NCBI GenBank assembly: GCA_019359635.1
Contig: JAHHGY010000041.1
Coordinates: forward strand, 1 to 32,812
Length of the DNA stretch: 32,812 bases
DNA from: Chroococcus sp. CMT-3BRIN-NPC107
GTDB lineage: Bacteria > Cyanobacteriota > Cyanobacteriia > Cyanobacteriales > Chroococcidiopsidaceae
Direction: 5' to 3'
Part shown: positions 8,660 through 16,811 of the stretch, one piece after another
How positions within the stretch are numbered: position 1 is the first letter of the stretch
Layout: every line of letters starts with the position of its first letter
Notes under the pieces: model-generated
What the model was told of the DNA's origin: nothing
Databases searched by the model: none
The model's input: only the letters and a program-made list of their open reading frames with translations
Made by a program: the position numbers and the translations under genes

Positions 8660-8705
8660 GAGGAATCAATATTATGGTTTGGTAAAGACCATACTCCTCT
8701 TTTTT
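8660..8705 (+). terminator. rho-independent-like terminator on the plus strand without an upstream gene
   Basis: GAGGA (8660-8664) pairs with TCCTC (8695-8699). Inside it TATGGT (8673-8678) pairs with ACCATA (8688-8693). Six T bases follow at 8700-8705. The T-run is on the plus strand only, so it cannot terminate the minus-strand cyAbrB gene that ends at 8712. The upstream plus-strand DNA has no good protein gene, so a non-coding plus-strand transcript is implied. Confidence 0.5.
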
Positions 8706-8711
8706 AGCCTT

Positions 8712-9110
8712 TTAAGCGGTAGCTTCAGCATCGTCCTCTCTGTCTACTTGCTGCAACCTAATATGTTTGCGCCCTAAAGTTATTTTAAATTCATCTCCTG
8801 GCTCTAAGCCCATTTGTTTTGTGTAGGCTGAACCTATTAGCAAATTTTGATTTCTCTGCACGCTAATTTTATAGCTGGCACTACGTCCTCCCCGCCCATC
8901 AGAAGTGCTGTTACTATCTAATTCAATGCCTTCTGCATCAATTAGAGCATTAAGGAACTTCATCATATTGACTCGTTCAACACCGTTTTTAGTAACTGTG
9001 TAGTAGCCACATTCTTTAGCTTTTTCTTCTTTGCTGATGCTCTCTAGCTCTTTAACTTTGTCTAGAAGTTCTTGCCCGGTTAATGGCTCTATCTTTTTCT
9101 TTTTATTCAT
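8712..9110 (-). CDS. cyAbrB-type transcription regulator
   Basis: A 132-residue protein of the cyanobacterial AbrB-like family. The N-terminal half has the conserved PLTGQELLDKVKEL and KAKECGYYTVTKNGVERVNMMKFLNALIDAEG segments. The AbrB-like DNA-binding part lies in the C-terminal half (about 80-122: ASYKISVQRNQNLLIGSAYTKQMGLEPGDEFKITLGRKHIRL). In other cyanobacteria the cyAbrB paralogues are global regulators of carbon-nitrogen balance, hydrogenase and cell differentiation. I cannot tell which paralogue this is. The long upstream gap (to 9833) suggests complex control, shared divergently with the Rrf2 gene. Confidence 0.9.
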   Translation of the reverse strand: MNKKKKIEPLTGQELLDKVKELESISKEEKAKECGYYTVTKNGVERVNMMKFLNALIDAEGIELDSNSTSDGRGGRSASYKISVQRNQNLLIGSAYTKQMGLEPGDEFKITLGRKHIRLQQVDREDDAEATA

Positions 9111-9565
9111 CGATTTAACTGAAGAAACTAATGGGTGTAATTTTTCGGCTAGTTTGTATTTTAGCTAATAAGGACTTCAAAGCAATAGATTTTATAGTTT
9201 AAGTCAGTAAAAGCAATTAAAATTCTGCACTCGAATAGAACGAATTTTAGGCTTTTTTTCTATCTTCCCTCGTGCCTAAACCCTGTCAAAATTGGCTTTT
9301 GTTAAGGTTCTGATATTCCTTAGTCGTACGCTAGCTTAACAAATTATAATACACTAATTTCTATTTTAAAATGAAGATATTACTGATATTTTTTAAAGAA
9401 AAATCATATATAAACAGTGCTTGTAATGGCAAATACTAGCAATAATCCAATAATATTTAGGTATCTGCTCTAGAAAGTAACGCTCCCCTTGGCTCGATAC
9501 ATTTCATCAAGGAAGCAAGTTGACTGAAATTATCAACTGAGAAAAAATAAAATTCATGATGAGCT

Positions 9566-9637
9566 ATGGCAAAAAAACCTAAAGATTCTGATTTTCACAG
9601 AAAAAAACGCAAAATAAACCAGAAAACAGAAAATTAG
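9566..9637 (+). CDS. possible basic micropeptide, 23 aa
   Basis: ATG to TAG encodes MAKKPKDSDFHRKKRKINQK plus three residues, a very basic peptide. The upstream sequence has only a weak GAG as ribosome site. The A-rich composition of the region could produce such a frame by chance. The start overlaps the first copy of a 13-base direct repeat. There is no evidence of conservation, so this is a low-confidence candidate. Confidence 0.15.
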   Translation: MAKKPKDSDFHRKKRKINQKTEN

Positions 9638-9794
9638 CCGAAAATTTTGACTTGTGAGCAAATATTTTTAGTAGCCGTAGGCAAAAAAACCTTAATTCAT
9701 TGAATAGCGAGGAATTTGGCATAATATGTTTAGTTGTGTCTATCTGCTGATAAATATATTAGGTTGAGATTGAAGTAACTGGAAACAAATTTGC

Positions 9795-9822
9795 TTGACT
9801 TGCGATCGCATTGCGCTAATAT
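9795..9822 (+). promoter_or_regulatory. sigma-70-type promoter of the Rrf2 gene with a HIP1 site in its spacer
   Basis: TTGACT (9795-9800), a 16-base spacer and TAATAT (9817-9822) match the -35/-10 consensus well. GCGATCGC lies wholly in the spacer (9802-9809). Transcription would start around 9829, only a few bases before ATG 9834, and no Shine-Dalgarno precedes the ATG, so the message may be nearly leaderless. Confidence 0.5.
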
Positions 9823-9833
9823 TTAGCTATTAA

Positions 9834-10277
9834 ATGAAATTAACTACTCGCGGACACTACAGCGTCAAAGCATTACTCGATTTGAGCTTGCAACCAATAG
9901 GAGAGCCAGTAGCTGTAAAAACCATTGCTTCGCGGCAAAATATTCCCGCACCTTATTTAGAAAAATTATTAATAGAGATGCGTCGGGGGGGGTTAGTAGA
10001 ATCAGTACGCGGTGCTGCCGGGGGGTATAAATTAGCCAAGCCGCCCGAAAAAATATCTTTAGGACAGATTCTTGCGTCGGTAGGGGAAACTATTGACCCA
10101 TTACCTCATCACAATCCTACCGCCGCCCAAGCTGAAGATTGGGTTACGTTTACGTTATGGCAAAGATTGCACCAAAAATTAAAAGAAGCACTGTATGCTA
10201 TAACTCTTGCCGACCTTTATTATGATGCTCGAAGTTGGCAAGCATCGCAAGGGGAATCTACGAGTTTTGTTGTGTAA
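9834..10277 (+). CDS. Rrf2-family transcription regulator lacking Fe-S cysteines
   Basis: A 147-residue protein. The N-terminal winged helix is typical of Rrf2/IscR: MKLTTRGHYSVKALLDL, IASRQNIPAPYLEKLLIEMRRGGLVESVRGAAGGYKLA, and then ISLGQILASVGE. There is not one cysteine in the protein, so the three-Cys [2Fe-2S] site of IscR is absent and it cannot sense through a Cys-ligated cluster. Cysteine-free Rrf2 proteins are known in cyanobacteria. The CobD gene begins 17 bases after the stop, which suggests an operon. Targets are unknown. Confidence 0.9.
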   Translation: MKLTTRGHYSVKALLDLSLQPIGEPVAVKTIASRQNIPAPYLEKLLIEMRRGGLVESVRGAAGGYKLAKPPEKISLGQILASVGETIDPLPHHNPTAAQAEDWVTFTLWQRLHQKLKEALYAITLADLYYDARSWQASQGESTSFVV

Positions 10278-10293
10278 TGGGGATTGGCAATTG

Positions 10294-11277
10294 GTGGCTA
10301 ACCAATCAACGCTCGCTTTAGTTGTGGCGGCGGTTTTAGATTATTTAATTGGCGATCCTTGGAGTTGGCTGCATCCAGTACAGGTGATGGGTTGGGTTAT
10401 AAATCGCTTTATTGGGCTACTTGGATTTAAGGAATGCGATCGCCCTTTACTACAACACTGTTGCGGAACATTCTTAGGGCTAAGTTTAATAATTGGTAGT
10501 GGTGTATTTGGTTGGGCAATGTCTTCGGGGGCATACTTAATTCATCCCCTATTCGGCATTGTTACTGAAAGTATTATTGTAGCTAGTTGCTTGGCGCTAA
10601 ACAGCTTACAAAAAGCCGCAGATACAGTTTTGCAAGTATTAGCAGCAGGTAATTTAGCTCAAGCTCGACAGAGTTTGAGTTTATACGTGGGCAGAGATAC
10701 TCAAAGCCTCACAGAGGCAGAAATTTTACGGGCGGTAATGGAAACTGTAACCGAAAATGCCACCGATGGGGTAATGGCTCCCTTATTTTATGCAATTGTT
10801 GGGGCATTCACACCCCTTGGTAGCGCTGCTTTGGCTTTAGCTTACAAAGCTGCTAGTACCTTAGATTCAACAATTGGCTACATTGAAGCACCTTATACTT
10901 ATATAGGCTGGTTTAGCGCCAAAATTGAAGATTATCTTACTTGGCTTCCTTGTCGCTTAACGGTTGTAACGTTGGCTTTATTGTCTAGTAAACCTAGAAA
11001 AGTTTGGCAAATTTGTTTTCGCGACGGGGTAAAAGATGCTAGTCCCAATTCTGGCTGGAGCGAGGGCGCTTACGCGGCGGTGTTGGGCGTACAAGTAGGT
11101 GGAACAAATTGGTATCGTGGAGTAGCTAAACCCAAACCTTTAATTGGCGATGCGGTGTATCCGATTACGTCAGAACGAATTTACCAAGCGTTGCAACTAA
11201 CACAGTATTGTTTTTTCACTTGGCTAATAATTGCGATCGCACTTGTTATTATTAAATACTTAAATTACTCTACCTAG
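10294..11277 (+). CDS. cobD: adenosylcobinamide-phosphate synthase CobD/CbiB
   Basis: An integral membrane enzyme of cobalamin synthesis that joins aminopropanol (phosphate) to adenosylcobyric acid. It has four to five hydrophobic segments. Family motifs are [22 protein letters not shown] near the N-terminus, [35 protein letters not shown] at about 135-170, and [14 protein letters not shown] and [23 protein letters not shown] later. I place the start at GTG 10294, with GGGGA about 11 bases upstream. This gives 327 residues, the family's usual size, whereas a longer frame from TTG 10207 would overlap the Rrf2 gene by 71 bases. The B12-dependent MetH is also in the window. The synonymous name is cbiB. 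Confidence 0.93.
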   Translation: MANQSTLALVVAAVLDYLIGDPWSWLHPVQVMGWVINRFIGLLGFKECDRPLLQHCCGTFLGLSLIIGSGVFGWAMSSGAYLIHPLFGIVTESIIVASCLALNSLQKAADTVLQVLAAGNLAQARQSLSLYVGRDTQSLTEAEILRAVMETVTENATDGVMAPLFYAIVGAFTPLGSAALALAYKAASTLDSTIGYIEAPYTYIGWFSAKIEDYLTWLPCRLTVVTLALLSSKPRKVWQICFRDGVKDASPNSGWSEGAYAAVLGVQVGGTNWYRGVAKPKPLIGDAVYPITSERIYQALQLTQYCFFTWLIIAIALVIIKYLNYST

Positions 11278-11296
11278 TAAGCAGGGATTGATAACT

Positions 11297-11833
11297 ATGG
11301 CGGCTAAAGTCGTTGAAATTTTATCCTCTGAAGAAATCCGGCGGACGATGACGCGTCTAGCTTCTCAAGTTATTGAAAGATCCCGCGATTTGTCTAACTT
11401 AGTAATTTTGGGTGTTTATACTAGAGGTGTAGTTTTAGCGGCAAATTTAGCTAAACAAATTGAAATTCTAGAAGGTGTAACTATTCCGGTGGGGGCGATA
11501 GATATTACCTTTTATCGAGACGATTTAGACCAAATTGGCGTAAGGACTCCCGCTAAAACCGATATTCCTTTTGATTTGACCGGAAAGACGGTTTTACTCG
11601 TAGATGATGTAATTTACAAAGGGCGGACAATTCGCGCTGCTTTGAATGCCGTTAATGAGTATGGTAGACCAGCGACTATTTGGTTAGCGGTACTTGTAGA
11701 TAGAGGTCATCGGGAATTACCAATTCACCCAGATTTTACGGGAAAAAAGCTACCTACTTCTAAAGATGAAAAAGTCAAAGTTTACGTACAGGGATTTGAT
11801 AACCGAGATGGAGTGGAATTGATTAGCAATTAG
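11297..11833 (+). CDS. pyrR: PyrR: pyrimidine regulator / uracil phosphoribosyltransferase
   Basis: A 178-residue type I phosphoribosyltransferase. It carries the PRPP-binding signature [17 protein letters not shown], the [14 protein letters not shown] loop, [10 protein letters not shown], and the [20 protein letters not shown] segment specific to PyrR. In Bacillus PyrR binds pyr mRNA and also makes UMP from uracil. In cyanobacteria the RNA-regulatory role is less established. ATG 11297 is chosen over TTG 11288 because GGGA at 11284-11287 is properly spaced from it and it gives the usual length. It follows CobD by 19 bases on the same strand. Confidence 0.93.
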   Translation: MAAKVVEILSSEEIRRTMTRLASQVIERSRDLSNLVILGVYTRGVVLAANLAKQIEILEGVTIPVGAIDITFYRDDLDQIGVRTPAKTDIPFDLTGKTVLLVDDVIYKGRTIRAALNAVNEYGRPATIWLAVLVDRGHRELPIHPDFTGKKLPTSKDEKVKVYVQGFDNRDGVELISN

Positions 11834-11911
11834 AGCTAATTCAACATAAATAGTGGCGATAGTTTTGATTGTCGCGTCAAACTAGATAAAACAATATCAA
11901 TATTTTTAGGT

Positions 11912-13435
11912 ATGCAAACTCTCGAAAAAACTCACCCCAAACTGCAAGAATTAAAAACTCGCTTGGCGGAGGTTAACGATATTGAATCCGCCGCTTCTTT
12001 GCTGTACTGGGATCAGGCTACTTATATGCCTTCTGGTGGTGCGGCGGCGCGGGGTAGACAAATAGCTACTTTGAGACATATTGCCCATACCAAGTTTACT
12101 AATCCTGAAATTGGACAACTTTTAGAAGATTTGCGGGATTACCAAAGCGATTGTGGTTATGATTCCGATGAAGCTAGTTTAATTCGGATTACCCGTCACG
12201 ACTACGATCGCTCAGTCAAAATTCCCCCAGATTTTACAGCCAGATTTTCTCAACACAGCGCTGACTGTTACGAGGCTTGGGCAAAAGCTCGACCCGAAAA
12301 TAATTTTCAGGCGATCGCGCCTTTTTTACAAAAAACCTTAGATTTTAGCCGGGAAATGGCAAACTATTTTCCTGGCTACCAGCATATCGCCGATCCTTTA
12401 ATTGATGAGTCCGATTATGGAATGAATGCCGAATCGGTAAGAGTTTTGTTTGCACAATTACGCCAGCAATTATTCCCCATAGTTGCGGCTATTTCTTCCC
12501 AACCCTTAGCTGATGCGTCCTGTTTGCATCAACATTTTCCTGAAAGCAAACAATTAGCCTTTAGCCTCAAAGTTATTCAGCAGCTAGGTTACGACTTTAA
12601 TAGAGGCAGACAAGATAAAACTTTGCATCCTTTTATGACTAAGTTCTCTACCGGAGACGTGCGAATTACTACCCGCGTCCGAGAAAATGACTTAAATGAA
12701 GGGTTGTTTAGCACTATTCACGAAACCGGACACGCCCTTTACGAGCAAGGTATAGCTAGGAGATTTGAAGCAAGTCCGCTTGCTGGCGGGACATCTTCAG
12801 GAGTTCACGAGAGTCAATCTCGCCTATGGGAAAACTTGGTCGGACGCAGCCGTAATTTTTGGCAGTTTTTCTATCCTCAGTTGCAAGAGGCTTTTCCTAG
12901 TCAGTTTCAGCAAGTATCTTTAGAAACTTTTTACCGCGCCATTAATAAAGTCGAGCGCAGTTTGATTCGCACTGACGCAGATGAAGTTACTTACAACTTG
13001 CACGTCATGATTCGCTTTGACTTAGAATTAGCATTACTTGAAGACAAGTTAGCCGTCCACGACCTGCCTGACGCTTGGAACGAGCGCTATCGTTCGGATT
13101 TGGGCATTGTACCTCCTAGCGATACCAATGGTGTATTGCAAGATGTGCATTGGTATGGAGGAATGATAGGCGGAATGTTTCAAGGTTATACTCTAGGAAA
13201 CTTGATGAGCGCTCAATTTTTTACGGCGGCGATTGAAGCTAATGAAAACATTCCTAGCCAAATTGAGCAAGGTAAGTTTAATTTGCTGCACGATTGGCTT
13301 AAGCAAAATATCTACCAACACGGACGTAAATATACGGCGGCGGAACTCATCGAACGGGCAACAGGTAAACCATTAAGTATTGACCCTTTTATTAGTTACG
13401 TCAAGCAGAAATTCGGGCAACTGTACGCTCTCTAA
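11912..13435 (+). CDS. M32 (Taq-type) carboxypeptidase
   Basis: A 507-residue zinc metallocarboxypeptidase. HETGH at 270-274 (HExxH zinc motif, catalytic Glu271) lies in ENDLNEGLFSTIHETGHALYEQG. The family motifs that follow are present: GTSSGVHESQSRLWENLVGRS, with the third zinc ligand Glu, RTDADEVTYNLHVMIRFDLE and DVHWYGGMIGGMFQGYTLGN. M32 enzymes release C-terminal residues with broad specificity (not after Pro) and act in the cytoplasm. Length matches the family. The gene has its own terminator just downstream and lies 78 bases after pyrR. Confidence 0.95.
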   Translation: MQTLEKTHPKLQELKTRLAEVNDIESAASLLYWDQATYMPSGGAAARGRQIATLRHIAHTKFTNPEIGQLLEDLRDYQSDCGYDSDEASLIRITRHDYDRSVKIPPDFTARFSQHSADCYEAWAKARPENNFQAIAPFLQKTLDFSREMANYFPGYQHIADPLIDESDYGMNAESVRVLFAQLRQQLFPIVAAISSQPLADASCLHQHFPESKQLAFSLKVIQQLGYDFNRGRQDKTLHPFMTKFSTGDVRITTRVRENDLNEGLFSTIHETGHALYEQGIARRFEASPLAGGTSSGVHESQSRLWENLVGRSRNFWQFFYPQLQEAFPSQFQQVSLETFYRAINKVERSLIRTDADEVTYNLHVMIRFDLELALLEDKLAVHDLPDAWNERYRSDLGIVPPSDTNGVLQDVHWYGGMIGGMFQGYTLGNLMSAQFFTAAIEANENIPSQIEQGKFNLLHDWLKQNIYQHGRKYTAAELIERATGKPLSIDPFISYVKQKFGQLYAL

Positions 13436-13442
13436 AAGTTTG

Positions 13443-13473
13443 GGGTTAGGACAATTTGTCTAACCCTTTCTTA
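13443..13473 (+). terminator. terminator of the carboxypeptidase gene
   Basis: GGGTTA (13443-13448) pairs with TAACCC (13461-13466), with an inner GACA/TGTC stem (13450-13453/13457-13460), followed by TTTCTTATT. It begins 8 bases after the stop codon and separates this gene from the sucrose synthase gene. Confidence 0.75.
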
Positions 13474-13552
13474 TTCCTTAGAGAGAAGCAGAAACTCGTA
13501 AAATTTTGTAACTTAATGGTTTGATAGTCATTAATTTATTGTAGGAGATACT

Positions 13553-15973
13553 ATGTCAGCAGAATTGATCCAGACTGCGATCGCTGAAGAAAAAAGTGAC
13601 TTGCGCTCTTTTCTTAGCGAGATGCGCCATCAGGAAAAAAAATACTTATTACGCAATGATATTCTTAACGCCTACAGCGATTATTGTACTAAATACCAAA
13701 AGAGCGAAGAATATTACCGATCTTCCAATTTAGGTAAATTAATTTATTATACTCAAGAAATTATCCGCGAAAATGGTAGCGTTTGCCTGATTTTACGCTC
13801 AAAAATTGCTAGTCAAGAAGTCTTTAGAATAACAGAAGAATTAAATATTGAGACATTGAGCGTACAAGAATTGTTAGATGTACGCGATCGCTTTGTCAAC
13901 CATTATCACCCCAACGAAGGCAATATTTTAGAGCTAGATTTCCAGCCTTTTTACGACTATACTCCCACAATCCGCGATGCTAAAAACATTGGTAAAGGTG
14001 TAGAATTTCTCAATCGCTATTTATCTAGCAAACTATTTCAAGATCCAAAACAATGGCTAGAGAGTTTATTTGACTTCTTGCGCTTACACAAATACGATAA
14101 TACTCCATTATTAATTAACGGTAGGATTCAATCTCAACAACAATTATCAGAGAAAATTAAAAAAGCTTTAACCTTTGTTGGGGATCTCGATATTGACGAA
14201 CCCTATGAAAAATTCCGTTTTGTATTGCAATTGATGGGCTTAGAAGCTGGCTGGGGTAATACGGCGGGGCGAGTTAGAGAGACGTTAGAAATTTTAGATG
14301 AATTGATCGATTCTCCCGACCACCAAACCTTAGAAGCGTTTATTTCTCGCATTCCAATGGTTTTTAGAATTGTCCTAGTATCTCCTCATGGCTGGTTTGG
14401 TCAAGAGGGAGTTTTGGGGCGACCAGATACGGGAGGTCAAGTAGTTTATGTTCTCGACCAAGCAAAAAGTTTAGAAAAACAATTGCAGGAAGATGTAACT
14501 TTAGCGGGACTAGATGTACTTGGAGTTAAACCCAAAGTAATTATTTTAACTCGTTTAATTCCTAATAGCGATGGTACGCTTTGCAACCAACGTTTAGAAA
14601 AAGTCCACGATACTGATAATGCTTGGATTTTGCGCGTACCATTGCGAGAATTTAATCCAAATATGACACAAAGTTGGATCTCTCGGTTTGAGTTTTGGCC
14701 CTATTTAGAAACCTACGCGATCGATGCTGAAAAAGAACTATTAGCAGAGTTTAAAGGTGCGCCAGACTTGATTATTGGTAATTATTCTGATGGTAACTTG
14801 GTAGCATTTCTTTTAGCACGACGCTTAAAAGTAACGCAGTGCAATATTGCTCATGCTTTGGAAAAATCAAAGTATTTGTTTAGCAATCTTTACTGGCAAG
14901 AACTTGATGATAAATATCATTTTTCTTTACAGTTTACTGCCGATTTAATTGCGATGAATGCAGCTAATTTTATTATTAGCAGCACCTACCAAGAAATTGT
15001 TGGTACGCCTGATAGTATCGGACAATACGAGTCTTACCAATCGTTTACAATGCCAGAACTATATCATGTAGTAAGTGGCGTTGAATTATTTAGTCCTAAG
15101 TTTAACGTCGTACCGCCAGGAGTAAATGAAAAAGCTTATTTTCCATACTCGAGGTCAGACGAGCGAGTAATTAGCGATCGCACTCAGCTAGAAGAATTAC
15201 TTTTTACGTTAGAAGATTCCTCGCAAATATTTGGTAAGCTTGACGACCTCAACAAACGCCCAATCTTTTCTATGGCGCGGCTTGACAGAATTAAAAACAT
15301 GACTGGGTTAGCTGAATGTTTTGGTAAAAGTTCAGCTTTGCAAGAGCATTGTAATTTAATTTTAGTTGCGGGAAAATTGCGCGTAGAAGAATCGGGAGAT
15401 AATGAAGAAAGAGAGGAAATAGAGAAGCTTTATCGAGTTATTGAGCAATACAATTTGTATGGCAAAATTCGCTGGCTAGGGGTGCGTCTTTCTAAGTCTC
15501 AATCGGGAGAAATTTACCGAGTCATTGCTGACCATCAGGGAATATTTGTCCAACCAGCATTATTTGAGGCTTTTGGGTTAACAATTTTGGAAGCAATGAT
15601 TTCAGGACTGCCAACTTTTGCAACTCAATTTGGCGGGCCTTTAGAGATTATTCAAAATAAAGTTAATGGTTTTTACATTAATCCCACAAACTTAGAAGAA
15701 ACTGCGGAAAGAATTATTGATTTTGTAACCAAATGCAACCAAAACCCAAATTACTGGTATGAAATTTCTACAAGAGCTATTGACCGAGTTTATAGTACTT
15801 ATACTTGGAAAATTCATACTACAAAATTGCTAACTTTGGCGCGGATTTATGGTTTTTGGAACTTTACATCTAAAGAAAATCGCGAAGACTTATTGCGTTA
15901 CATTGAGGCGTTGTTTTATTTAATTTACAAGCCAAGAGCGCAAGCTCTTTTAGCCCAGCATGCTCATCGATAA
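13553..15973 (+). CDS. susA: sucrose synthase
   Basis: Reversibly converts sucrose and a nucleoside diphosphate (ADP or UDP) into NDP-glucose and fructose. In cyanobacteria it mainly cleaves sucrose. The 806 residues match the family. An N-terminal regulatory region (1-270) precedes the GT-B core: SPHGWFGQEGVLGRPDTGGQVVYVLDQ, TQCNIAHALEKSKY, NVVPPGVNEKAYFPY, SMARLDRIKNMTGLAECFG and the retaining-GT E-X7-E motif from Glu672 to Glu680 (EAFGLTILE). The protein lacks the C-terminal phosphatase domain of sucrose-phosphate synthase. AGGAG at 13543-13547 is five bases before the ATG. It appears monocistronic, with terminators on both sides. Confidence 0.96.
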   Translation: MSAELIQTAIAEEKSDLRSFLSEMRHQEKKYLLRNDILNAYSDYCTKYQKSEEYYRSSNLGKLIYYTQEIIRENGSVCLILRSKIASQEVFRITEELNIETLSVQELLDVRDRFVNHYHPNEGNILELDFQPFYDYTPTIRDAKNIGKGVEFLNRYLSSKLFQDPKQWLESLFDFLRLHKYDNTPLLINGRIQSQQQLSEKIKKALTFVGDLDIDEPYEKFRFVLQLMGLEAGWGNTAGRVRETLEILDELIDSPDHQTLEAFISRIPMVFRIVLVSPHGWFGQEGVLGRPDTGGQVVYVLDQAKSLEKQLQEDVTLAGLDVLGVKPKVIILTRLIPNSDGTLCNQRLEKVHDTDNAWILRVPLREFNPNMTQSWISRFEFWPYLETYAIDAEKELLAEFKGAPDLIIGNYSDGNLVAFLLARRLKVTQCNIAHALEKSKYLFSNLYWQELDDKYHFSLQFTADLIAMNAANFIISSTYQEIVGTPDSIGQYESYQSFTMPELYHVVSGVELFSPKFNVVPPGVNEKAYFPYSRSDERVISDRTQLEELLFTLEDSSQIFGKLDDLNKRPIFSMARLDRIKNMTGLAECFGKSSALQEHCNLILVAGKLRVEESGDNEEREEIEKLYRVIEQYNLYGKIRWLGVRLSKSQSGEIYRVIADHQGIFVQPALFEAFGLTILEAMISGLPTFATQFGGPLEIIQNKVNGFYINPTNLEETAERIIDFVTKCNQNPNYWYEISTRAIDRVYSTYTWKIHTTKLLTLARIYGFWNFTSKENREDLLRYIEALFYLIYKPRAQALLAQHAHR

Positions 15974-15990
15974 ATTGCCAAAAAATTAAA

Positions 15991-16025
15991 TTAGTGTTGT
16001 GGGTAAATGTCCATGACACTAAAAA
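15991..16025. terminator. bidirectional terminator between sucrose synthase and the Uma2 gene
   Basis: TTAGTGT (15991-15997) pairs with ACACTAA (16016-16022), with an inner TGG/CCA (16000-16002/16011-16013). A runs follow the right arm and AT-rich sequence precedes the left arm. It sits between two convergent genes. Confidence 0.6.
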
Positions 16026-16050
16026 CTATAAAACTATCAATCGTTATCAG

Positions 16051-16716
16051 TTAATTTATATTTTGACGGGCTTTTTGAATGCGATCGCGAAACAAACAAA
16101 CGGCGGTTCTTTGACCAATAGTTTTAGCTTGTTCGATAAAACTAGAAACTTCAGCAATTGGTAAAAAGGGAAAAGCAATACTTGTAGGCGATAATTCGTA
16201 TTTGTCGCCGACAAGATGATAAACCTCTAAGGTTTGGTTTTGATAACGCCAAAGTTCGGGAACGCCAATAGCAGCGTAGATATTAAATTTATTTAGAGAA
16301 GAATTGGTATAGTCGGACTCTATAACTAAATCTGGTGGAGGGTCGGCAGGTAACTTAATGCTTTTGCCCCTCACTATTGATTCATTTTGAATGTAAAAGC
16401 AACTATCGGGTTCAACCGCACGGCTTAAATCTTCTCTTTCTAGCAATAACGCGCCAAGCTTCATTGCTTCAATTTCTAGTTCATCAACTATTGCTTCTAT
16501 GAAACTTTCTAGTAGCCTTTTAGGCACTTCGTGTTGTTGGAGTGGCATTCTAATTTCTAAGATCCCTCGGTCATAAGCAATTCTAGAGGCGCGACTGTCG
16601 CCAATATCTACAAGTAATGCTTTAAAAGTCTGCCAGCTAACACCTTCTAATACTACAAGTCTTTCTACAACGATCCGCTGTTCGGGGGTAGGGACGATTA
16701 ATATATTTGCATTCAT
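16051..16716 (-). CDS. Uma2-family (DUF820) putative PD-(D/E)XK nuclease-fold protein
   Basis: A 221-residue protein of a family hugely expanded in cyanobacteria. The nuclease-fold core is recognisable: AVEPDSCFYI, then PPPDLVIESDYTNSSLNKFNIYAAIGVPELWRYQNQTLEVY, with the acidic residues and a late Lys that would make up a PD-(D/E)XK site. N-terminal LEGVSWQTFKALL and GILEIRMPLQQHEV are also typical of the family. Biological function is unknown for nearly all members. It is divergent from metH, sharing a 95-base intergenic region. A second, decayed copy of the family's C-terminus lies at 20394-20552. Confidence 0.85.
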   Translation of the reverse strand: MNANILIVPTPEQRIVVERLVVLEGVSWQTFKALLVDIGDSRASRIAYDRGILEIRMPLQQHEVPKRLLESFIEAIVDELEIEAMKLGALLLEREDLSRAVEPDSCFYIQNESIVRGKSIKLPADPPPDLVIESDYTNSSLNKFNIYAAIGVPELWRYQNQTLEVYHLVGDKYELSPTSIAFPFLPIAEVSSFIEQAKTIGQRTAVCLFRDRIQKARQNIN

Positions 16717-16811
16717 TGTTATGGGTGTAATAAAAAACTAGAAAATTATCCGAATATAATTAGATTAATTATCCAAAGCCTAGCTCAAATACTTATACAG
16801 TCGCCAATTAT

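Larger units (their letters stand above)
9111..9833. other. 723-bp divergent intergenic region between cyAbrB and the Rrf2 gene
   Basis: Very AT-rich. Apart from the Rrf2 promoter at its right end it holds a 23-codon basic micro-ORF (9566-9637) and a direct repeat GGCAAAAAAACCT at 9568-9580 and 9680-9692. GTTGACTGAAATTATCAAC-like sequence at 9519-9537 has an imperfect inverted repeat. No larger gene or known RNA is visible. Confidence 0.4.

Noticed and set aside
8589..8777. 62-codon hydrophobic plus-strand frame
   Set aside because: It starts at TTG, runs through the terminator hairpin at 8660-8705 and into the antisense of cyAbrB. No ribosome site.
10207..10293. N-terminal extension of CobD from TTG 10207
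   Set aside because: It overlaps the Rrf2 gene by 71 bases, adds no family sequence and makes the protein longer than usual. GTG 10294 fits better.
16717..16811. Possible cobalamin riboswitch before B12-dependent metH
   Set aside because: Only 95 bases lie between the divergent genes and no B12-box-like sequence is visible. The element normally needs about 200 bases.
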